Source of the DNA: Lophius americanus
Lineage: Eukaryota > Chordata > Actinopteri > Lophiiformes > Lophiidae
NCBI GenBank assembly: GCA_037951165.1
Contig: JBBDHG010000151.1
Span: 2,605,001 to 2,669,000, forward strand
DNA: 64,000 nt
Direction of reading: 5' to 3'
The notes beneath the pieces were generated by a model, which was given only the letters and a program-made list of their open reading frames with translations, was not told the origin of the DNA and made no database searches. Below, piece after piece: positions 56,309-64,000 of this stretch. The stretch's first letter is position 1. Every line of letters begins with the position of its first letter. Made by a program: the position numbers and the translations under genes.

Positions 56309-56795
56309 ATTTACATCCCCGAAAAGTCCGGGATATTACGGAATCGCCGCCGCCGCCGCAGCAGGACCTTCGTGTCGACACAATTACTCCAAAACTATTC
56401 CATGTCTCATTCTTAAATTCTGTATAACCGCAGACCTTAGTTTGAGGAAGAACTGCATTGATTTTGGGTAAGGTTGGTTTTATATTTCTGACACCAGAGG
56501 GTGTTCTTTCTCTCTGACTTAACATCCAAATCGTTGGTCCAGTTTTGTCCAAATTTGGTGTATATGAATCGACCGTCCCGTTTATATCACAGTTTACTCT
56601 ATCAGTTCATATTTGACTCACTAGGGGGAGCTTCTTTTCTTCTCTTTTTTTAACAAAACAATGTTTTGCAGACATAACATCACGTTCAATTTGATAATTT
56701 GTTTAATCAGGGGAATTACTTGTGCAACGCAGTGGGCTAGGGTCTTTTCGGGGAGATACACTTCCTGTTAATGACGACATCGTAAGGTTTGCGTT
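56309..56795 (+). mobile_element. GGGGGAGC-module family, best two-ended copy
   Basis: The left end TACATCCCCGAAAAGTCCGG (56312-56331) is mirrored by the right end CTTTTCGGGGAGATACA near 56744-56760, sharing the inverted core CCCCGAAAAG. Between them: CGGAATCGCCGCCGCCGCCG, CTCCAAAACTATTCCATG, GAAGAACTGCATTGATTTTGG, a degraded first module start (CACCAGAGGGTG), CACTAGGGGGAGC at 56619-56631 and CAGGGGAATTACTTGTGCAA. About 490 bp with no coding content, consistent with a non-autonomous DNA element. Confidence 0.85.
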
Positions 56796-57866
56796 TAGGC
56801 GAGAGCCAAGCGGCGAAGTTTAAGTTACAACCCTTTGGAAGAAAAAAATTGCAGGAGCTTTTTTCTATCAACGATTGATCGTTTAGTTCATTTAGGAAGT
56901 GGCGACTTTTCTTTTGTATAAATCTACAAAATTTGCAGTAAAACAGTGGACAAAATTATGCAAAACGCATCTTCCTGAAGGGACAGACGTAGATTTCCCT
57001 CTCAAGCGCTTTTTCGACCTTTTCGTAAGTTTGGTCAAAATCACATTCTCGTCAGCGCCCTTCCCTGCGGCGAGGTTAAGGCGGTGTTTTCATAGCAGCA
57101 GGTTTTGACCCGCACTTTTGTGATTGTGTGAGACAAATGTTAGATGAGTGTGATGGACGGGGAGGAGGACTTGCTCCGATGTCATTCCCGCGTGTCAACG
57201 CCAATGGAATGTGTTTTTGCCTCTGATATGACGTTTTGTAGAATGATGACTCACCTTTGCACCCAAAGGCCCTCCTTTATTTCCAATACCGTCCTGTCAA
57301 TCACACCATTCACACTACGATTCTCTTTGTTCCTCTACTTCTTTCATGACCCTTCTTATGCCCATCTATCGTTACCCAGTCTCTGCAGATTCACCAACTC
57401 TCAACATCACCGGAGGCTCAGCAGAGTCATCTGCCGCCACCATCCCCACCACCAGTTTCTGGAGAACAGTGGGGGCTTTATCTCACAGGTGTCGGAAGAA
57501 TCATAACATCTTACCTGCTTCACTGAACTCTCATCTTCCGGCATATTTGCCTTTGAGAGGGCGATCTATGAATTACGTTTACACTTTGTTGCTGTCATGA
57601 GAAATTAAAAAGTGCGCTGCGTCGTCGGTGTGTTACACATACAAATGTATGTTCAGGCCCTAAAAGGTTAACACCTGCAGAACTCCTGCGCAGTTATAGT
57701 TACATACCCGGTTAAGTATTTGCGTCTAAGCCCGACCGAGTGACATGATCAATTGTTCTTCCTTAGGATGCAGCATATGTGAGACCACAGCTTCTCATTT
57801 TGAGCCCAAAAACTGCCTTTACTTGTTTGCTTTAATCTGTCAGTTAATTGCGTTCATTTACTGACA
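56796..57866. other. unassigned non-coding sequence
   Basis: Unique sequence. A 120-codon plus-strand frame (57144-57506) is rich in Ser, His, Phe and Leu and has no motif. Confidence 0.3.
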
Positions 57867-57975
57867 TGCAAAACTACAAAGTTTATTTTTGGCCATCAGA
57901 AGTGAAGAGATGACGTTTCACCTCAGATGAGAGGTGAAACGTCTCCAAGCCAAAAATAAACTTTGCACTTTTGCA
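57867..57975. repeat. fold-back structure with two perfect stems
   Basis: Outer stem CAAAGTTTATTTTTGGC (57877-57893) pairs with 57949-57965, 17 bp exact. Inner stem GACGTTTCACCTC (57912-57924) pairs with 57931-57943, 13 bp exact, around AGATGA. The outermost flanks TGCAAAACTACAAAG and CTTTGCACTTTTGCA pair with three mismatches. Overall a fold-back of about 109 bp. Confidence 0.9.
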
Positions 57976-58719
57976 TTTCGGTTGATTAAGGCAAAAAAGG
58001 AAATGCAGTATTACACTTCATTGCGCTATTCAGGGTTGTCTTGCAAAAGACGCGGGTTTCATGCAGTAGACTATTGCACAATTCTTGGCATTTTAATTAA
58101 TGGGCTAGAATTACCCTTTAAGAAGAATGTAGGAAAGCAAAAACCATAGTTGGAATATTTGGTCCCGGTCCAGGACGTCTTCTGAGACTCCCTGGCTGTG
58201 TCATATAAAACTTAACATCAATGGGCTGACTGTCAGATTTAATTATTTCCTCAATGCGAGTTGTTCATGATTAACAGTTTGAAAGAAAGAGAGATAAAGA
58301 CATGGGTGGACATCCGCCCTGCGGTTCTTATCTCTGCATCTAAACATTATTATCCGTCGGAGGATTTACGTCTCACTGCTGATGGATGTGCATTAAGAAG
58401 AAATCAAACAAGGAAATGTGTTTTACAGTAACAAGTTACTCATGCAGGCGTCGGGTCACAGGGCGGGCAGCGACGCCTGCAGGCCTCTTTTAGCAAAAAC
58501 GAGGCCCTTCCTGGGTCTCTAGACTCCAGCAGTAAGTCAGAAGTTATTCCCTACAGCCAGCAGGTTGAACTCAAGGTGCAGGACTGAAAGCATTAGGGGA
58601 AAATCACCCAGGATGGAAAACTACCTGTAGTGTTTACAAGAACCCCAGGAAGTCCTACACAAGATTATTGGACTGGGTTCTGATGCTGTCGCCCTGCTCT
58701 CTCGCTGCCTTACGTCCCG
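57976..58719. other. unassigned non-coding sequence
   Basis: Nothing recognised up to the start of clear LINE similarity. Confidence 0.3.
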
Positions 58720-59435
58720 ACGCATTGTTCTTTCTAGGAAATGGTTCAGTGAGCTGCAGCTGATCCAGAACACTGCTGCAAGAGTCCTCACCAAGACCAG
58801 GAAATTGGATCATATCAGTCCAGTTCTGAAGACTTCACACTGACTTCCTGTCTATCAGAGAACTGATTTCAAAATTTTCGTACTTGTTTACAAAGCACTG
58901 AACGGTTTAGTTACAAAATACATCCCTGACCTTCTGCTGTGTTCTGAACCATCCAGACCTCGCAGGTCGTCTGGATCGGGTCCGATCGGTGTCCCCAGAG
59001 TCAGAACCAAACATGGAGAAAAAGCGTTCTGTTTTTATGCACCTAATATTTGGAAACAGCTACCAGAAAACTGCAGGACCGCTCCGACTCTCAGTTCTTT
59101 TCTATCAAAGATTAAGACTTTCTTATTTGCTGCGGCCTTTTATGACATTTTTAAGTTCATGAATTATTCTCATTTCCTTTCTTTCCAACACCGTTCAGGA
59201 AAATACTGAATCAAGTCTGAGGTCGAAAGGTCTTAGACGGTTGATTTCATTATGTTCTAGCTTCTATTTTATTTTTTCTAGCTAGTTTTTAATTTGAAAA
59301 TCTTTCTTAATGTTTTATATTTGTTTCTTAATTATGTCTTAATTACTTTCTGCACTTTGTAGCAAAGGACCTGATTGTTTGTGTAAAGCCCCGTTGCTGA
59401 AATACAGTCTATATAAATAAAGTTGCCTTGTCTTA
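58720..59435 (+). pseudogene. L2-clade LINE ORF2 C-terminus and 3' end, best preserved LINE here
   Basis: One frame from about 58755 to 59210 reads ELQLIQNTAARVLTKT, DHISPVLKT, then a stop where the family has the Trp of LHWLPV (TGG changed to TGA). After it the frame stays open: TDFKIFVLVYKALNGL, PSRPRRSSGSGPIGVPRVR, APNIWKQLPENCRTAPTLSS, KIKTFLF. This is the region after the reverse transcriptase in L2-type ORF2. A 3' UTR follows and ends with TATATAAATAAAGTTGCCTTG. The catalytic domain is absent, as expected for 5'-truncated insertion. Confidence 0.85.
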
Positions 59436-59734
59436 CCCTGAGATGAACCCTGACTCAATCTAGAGTCAGGCCAGTTCACGGCGGTACAATCAGGAGAGAC
59501 GGAGAATGAAATGAAGATGAATGTTTACTACAACAGACGACGTGTTGTGATCAGTCTGTCAGAAAGTCTTTGGCGCTCAGCCTCCTGAGGGAGATTGGGA
59601 CACAAGGATCTGCCCTGAACAGCAGCCAGGTATATCCACCCTTTGAGTTTGGATACTGGTGGTGGTGGCTGATGACTTTACCAAGACTGATGAATGACTA
59701 GGCCTATGCTGTCGACACAGAAAGCAAAGGTGTG
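59436..59734. other. unassigned non-coding sequence
   Basis: Short block between the LINE and the next repeat; nothing recognised. Confidence 0.3.
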
Positions 59735-60155
59735 TTCTTGAAAAGTCCTTAAATCGATTCATATAGACCAAAATTGAACTAAACCGGGCCAATGGTAAAT
59801 GAGTTATGTCTGGAAAAAAAAGAAGAAAAATAAAAAGCTCCCTCTAGTGAGTAAAATATGAACTATTAGAGTAAAAGACAATGTAAGCGACATATGGTTG
59901 AGAAGCAACAGTTTCCTTTTTTTTTTAAAAACCCTAGATGCTGAAATATGAACAGTTACAGCAAAATATCGGACGAAAAGTAAAATAATCCCCCTAGTGA
60001 GAAATATATGACCTAATAGAGAAAAACACGATTTGTACAAGGAAAAAATTGGACCAAGGGTTGAGAAATTATGACCAGAAAACCCTTTTGAGATAAAGCG
60101 GCGGACGTGATGACGATTCCATAACATCCCCAACTTTTTGGGTATGTAAATAAAA
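59735..60155 (-). mobile_element. GGGGGAGC-module family copy (two modules)
   Basis: Reversed landmarks on the plus strand: AAATCGATTCATATAGACCA, GAGTTATGTCTGG, GCTCCCTCTAGTGAGTAAAA (59837), ATGAACTATTAGAGTAAAAG, CCCCCTAGTGAGAAATATAT (59990), GGGTTGAGAAATTATGACC, GCGGCGGACGTGATGACGAT and the left inverted end ACATCCCCAACTTTTTGGGT (60125-60144). Confidence 0.82.
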
Positions 60156-60368
60156 ATAAATAATAAATAAATAAATAATAAATCGTCGACTAACAATGAA
60201 CAATCAACTTATTTTCAGGTTGACGTGGCAAGCTGTTGAGCACTTTCTGTTACCTGAATCAGCTGACACCCCCGACCATGGAGCAGGTGATCCAGACATG
60301 AGCATGAGTCATAGGTGAGAATGACAGAGTGGTTTTAGGAGTCAGAGTGTGAAACTGAACTTCCGTGA

Positions 60369-60370
<2 letters not shown>

Positions 60371-60435
<65 letters not shown>
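60371..60435. repeat. (CT)n microsatellite
   Basis: Over thirty CT units with one GCTC interruption. Confidence 0.94.
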
Positions 60436-60917
60436 GGCTCTGGGTGTGGTTGCTGGGATATATATAGATAGAAACTTTATTAATCTCTAACGGGGTAATC
60501 TAGTCATTGCAGCAGCAACAAACAGACATTCTAAAGGTGACAAAAACGTAAGACATGCTATGTAATAGGACATAATTTTGCTTTATATTGCTATATATTA
60601 TTAGTATATAGTATTGCTGCATATATATATACTACTTAAAAAAATAAAGGGAACATATAATCATCACAGTGTAACTCCAAGTCAGTCACACCTCCGGGAT
60701 ATCAACCTGTTGAGTCAGGAAGTAATAATGATTGTGAATAAATTTACACGTCCATACGCGACCATTGATTGTTCTTAAGTTATTTTGATCTAAAAAAATT
60801 ACACTCTCTAATCAATAAAGATTTCAATTTGATTCAACTGGAATATTTCATTCATCCAGATCTGGAATGTCTGATTTAAGGGGTCCCCTTTATCTTTTGG
60901 AGTTATACTCAAACAGA

Positions 60918-60918
<1 letters not shown>

Positions 60919-60949
<31 letters not shown>

Positions 60950-60951
60950 CA
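60919..60951. repeat. (TA)n microsatellite
   Basis: TA units with one CA step. Confidence 0.9.
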
Positions 60952-61395
60952 TTTAAACACACACACTTACATACTCATACATATAATGAATAGAAAATTA
61001 ATTAAAAAAAACACATGTAGATTTAAAATTTGGGAATAAAATGCAGGCAAGCAATGGGAATAAGTCTAATCTCCAAAGGCAAATAGAAAACATGACTTAA
61101 AATAGGTGCAGGTGCAGATTTGCAACCGTACAATTAGCTGAGCCACCATAATTGAATGGCTCTGGATCAAATGAACCACAAGGATCGGTCCTAGTATCCG
61201 GAGCAGCAGTGCCGCTGATATCACTGCAGGCTGAGATGGATCAAGGTCCAGGGGTTTAGTCTGACGGCTGCGGAGAGAAACGTTCCCCCTGGAGAAACAG
61301 TTTGGTGTTTGAACACCTTGCATTTGACTGACTGAACATCTTAATTAAAATTTGCATCAGGCAGATCCAAAACAACTGCAGCCTCCAGCTTGAGA

Positions 61396-61454
61396 TGTCT
61401 TCTTCTTCTTCTTCCTCTTCTCCTTCTTCTTCTTCTTCTTCTTCTTCTTCTTCT
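61396..61454. repeat. (CTT)n microsatellite
   Basis: CTT triplets with CTCTTC and CTCC interruptions; gives poly-Ser, poly-Leu or poly-Glu when translated. Confidence 0.93.
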
Positions 61455-61967
61455 GTGTTGGACTTCAGTGACTCTGGAGAGAAATACCAGGCCACAAAGC
61501 TGCCAGATGTCCGCCGTCTTCCCCTGCGCCTCATTAACGGGCCTCTCTGTCATTCAGTGCTGGGCAGGTTGCAGCTCGGTTTATTGGAATTCTTAGACAA
61601 ACAGCAGCTGCCGCTGCAAACGAAATCATTGAGCCTGAAACATATTAAAATTGTAGATCTAAACATGATAGTAGATGAAAGCAATGATGGATAAACTATG
61701 CTAAAACTTTTTCATTGTATCTGGATTAGCCGTGCTAGCTTTGCTTAACATTAAGGTTCGTGCAGTCATGTGACTAAGACTAAAACTTGAATCATCTTCT
61801 TGTGATGATGAGGGTGCACCGTTCACATCGCTTGTGTTCATTACATCAACTTCCTTAAATCAAGTTAAGCATCTCCACGTGATGAAGTGGGTTTCCTGTC
61901 AACGCTAAACGATGTACTTCATTCACTTGGTTTACAGAAATATTAATTCATAAAATTGGATGTATTA
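61455..61967. other. unassigned non-coding sequence
   Basis: Unique sequence; nothing recognised. Confidence 0.3.
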
Positions 61968-62722
61968 CATTCATTCATTCATGAATTAATTCATTCATTC
62001 ATCCATCCATCCCTCCATTCATTCATTCATCCATCCATCCATCATTAATTCCTTCATCCATTCATCCAACCATCCATCCATCCACTCATCCATCCATCCA
62101 TCCACCCATCCATTCATTCATCCATCCATCCATCCATCGATTCATTCATTCATGAATTCATTCATTCATCCATCCATTCATTCATTCATCCATTCATCCA
62201 ACCATCCATCCATCCACCCATCCATACATTCATCCATCAATCCATCAATTCATTCATTCATGAATTCATTCTTCCATCCATCCATTAATCCATCCATCCA
62301 ACCATCCATCCACCCATTCATCCATCCATTAATTCATCCATCAATTCATCCATCCATCCATCCATTCATTCATTCGTCCATCCATCCATCGATTCATTCA
62401 TTCATGAATTCATTCATCCACCCATTCATTCATCCATCCATTCATTCATTCATCCATTCAGTCATTCATTCATCCATTCATCCATTCATCCATCTATTAA
62501 TTCATCCATCAATTCATCCATCCATCCATCCATTCATCCATCCACCCATCCATTCATTCATCCATCCTTCCATCCATCGATTCATTCATTCATGAATTCA
62601 TTCATTCATCCATTCATCCATCCATCCATTCATCCATCCTTCCATCCATCCATCGATTCATTCATTCATGAATTAATTAATTCATTCATTCATTCATCGA
62701 TCCATTCATTCATTCATTCAAG
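61968..62722. repeat. (ATTC)n/(ATCC)n array, about 750 bp
   Basis: Tetranucleotides ATTC and ATCC alternate. Landmarks with GATTCATTCATTCATGAATT (a palindromic ATGAATTCAT in most copies) recur near 62138, 62243, 62388, 62577 and 62653, so longer blocks were duplicated. A 147-codon frame of Ile, His, Pro and Ser repeats is a by-product. Confidence 0.96.
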
Positions 62723-63574
62723 CAAACAAAACCGTCTTCTAGCACTGAGCTAAACAAATACTTCTCCCAGTTTCCCGTAAATGATGTGTAATGCTGGACA
62801 CACATAGGTAAAGTATGAACGGTGTGAGGTGTGACGTAACGGAAACACGGTAACCTTCAGCTTGTCTGAACAGGAGAGGAAACTATGACGCTGGTAAGAG
62901 TGACAGCTGATATCTCAGAAATGCTTCAATTCCAGAGATCTGTCGCTCCTTGTTGTGAACGAAACGACTCCCACGTCTTACAGCTGCATGACGGCCAGAG
63001 TGAATATCTGTTTCGGTTTCTTCCTGTTTACCGTTAAAAAGTGGTTGTGGTCGTCTAATGCAATGATGTCATCCGCTCCGTGACGGCCTGTGACCGCTGT
63101 TTGCTTCTGACACAACGGAAAGTGTTTCAAAACAAGATAAAAACCAGAATGTCACTCAGTAGATGTGGCCCAACATTCAAACCCTTGAATGTCCCAAACA
63201 AGGATAAAAAATATACTTTATTTATATTATTCATATTTTATACGTAATAATATGTTATATATTTAAAAAGTAAATTTTAATTATTTGTTTGGATATTTAA
63301 TTTAATGTATTCGTTTTATTTTATAGACACTCTAACTTTACCGTAAAATGACCAATTATTTGGTCAAGTATGTTTTTATACAGTAAAAAATAAAATCGGA
63401 TTATCATGAAAATAGTCAGTTTTGGTTAGATTAGCTGATTGTTGGTTCCTTCAATTACATTTTTGGTTCAATCCAGTATCACAATTCTGTTTAGCAAGTC
63501 CTCAAATGATACAAAATGCCAAAAAAAAAAAAAAAACCTTCCTTATGGAATAGGACTTTCTAAATAGCAGTAGT
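62723..63574. other. unassigned, partly AT-rich sequence
   Basis: 63200-63420 is AT-rich; a 16-nt A run lies near 63521-63536. Nothing recognised. Confidence 0.3.
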
Positions 63575-63680
63575 TAATGCCACCTCTTCGGTGTCCCCCA
63601 GGACTCCATCCCCGGTCACTTTACTGTTCAGTATATACATGCTGCCATTGGGTCGTATTGTCAATCGGCTCAGAGACAGA
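63575..63680 (+). pseudogene. L2/Rex1-type LINE reverse transcriptase fragment
   Basis: FGVPQDSIPG at about 63587-63620 continues after a one-base frameshift as LLFSIYMLPLGRIV. Together they match GVPQGSxLGPLLFxxYMLPLG, the block upstream of the catalytic motif. Gly changed to Asp in the GVPQG core and the frameshift mark it as dead. Confidence 0.75.
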
Positions 63681-64000
63681 ACAGCTGAAACAAAATCCCC
63701 CAGAAAATCTAGTAAATTCAAACTTCTGTTTTGGGGTGGGGGGGGGGGGTCCGTAAGAATTTGCACAAATTCATGGATACAAACCCGCTAATTACGCTAC
63801 ATTTTTCTTTTCATGAAGACCCTGTTATTTTATTCACCTGTGTCCATTTTTGCTTCTTTGGTTTCTGCCAAAACCAAAAGAACAGATCTCCATAAAACTT
63901 AATTGAAACTAGACTGGGCTCAGTAAAGACCCTTCTGAATTCTAGCGTGGATCCAGAGAAAGGGCAGAACCACGATTCCCTTTTATCTCAGTTTCTTTTA
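63681..64000. other. unassigned sequence to window end
   Basis: Contains a G-rich run at 63734-63750; nothing else recognised. Confidence 0.3.

Larger units (their letters stand above)
60156..61395. other. unassigned non-coding sequence with simple repeats
   Basis: 60145-60182 is (AATA)n-like. The rest beyond the listed arrays is unassigned. Confidence 0.3.

Noticed and set aside
62152..62595. 147-codon frame rich in Ile, His, Pro and Ser
   Set aside because: Direct translation of the ATTC/ATCC tetranucleotide array.

Overview
The window reads as teleost fish nuclear DNA. The evidence is its dense CA/TG, GA/CT, tri- and tetranucleotide arrays and remnants of fish-typical transposons: L2-clade and Rex3/RTE LINEs, Tc1-like elements, a hAT element with a FAM200/GTF2IRD2-like transposase, and tRNA-derived SINEs. 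I find no intact host protein-coding gene, no rRNA or tRNA gene, no CRISPR array and no prokaryotic signal. The longest open frames are translations of microsatellites or of a purine-rich tract. The likely setting is intergenic or deep intronic.

Layout. 1-5 kb: Tc1/mariner and SINE debris, a SINE-head palindrome (1426-1495) and an AT-rich tandem array (4040-4745). 5.3-8 kb: a low-complexity block with a 1.1 kb polypurine tract between CA arrays. 8.9-11.2 kb: a deleted Tc1/mariner copy, a 39-bp minisatellite and a hAT element (9759-11176) with 15-bp terminal repeats and a 7/8-matching 8-bp target duplication. 13.4-14.3 kb: unique sequence with a cluster of TGCATG motifs. 16.8-17.4 kb: a 14-bp minisatellite with higher-order structure. 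20.5-22.1 kb: an interrupted Rex3 copy followed by another LINE remnant. 23-29 kb: LINE, Tc1/mariner and microsatellite debris. 29.3-29.9 kb: two abutting minus-strand open frames of unknown nature. 34.3-34.7 kb: a 33-bp minisatellite. 38-39.2 kb: a minus-strand L2 remnant. 42.6-51.2 kb: SINEs, Tc1 and Tc1/mariner remnants and many copies of one unnamed repeat family. 52.2-52.9 kb: an AT-rich tandem array. 54.5-55.3 kb: a Tc1 transposase remnant. 58.7-59.4 kb: the best-preserved LINE fragment, an L2 3' end. 62-62.7 kb: an ATTC/ATCC array.

Two whole-window patterns stand out. (1) About 13 dispersed pieces belong to one repeat family that I cannot assign. It has inverted ends around CCCCGAAAAGTCC, a left block GGAATCGTCATCGCCGC, and an internal module of roughly 170-200 bp carrying CACTAGGGGGAGC, one base from a CTCF-like core. 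The module is repeated one to four times per copy. (2) All four two-ended copies of the Tc1/mariner-like family lack the same central part of the transposase, which points to spread of one deleted, non-autonomous form. Family names come from recognising motifs by eye; no database search was possible.
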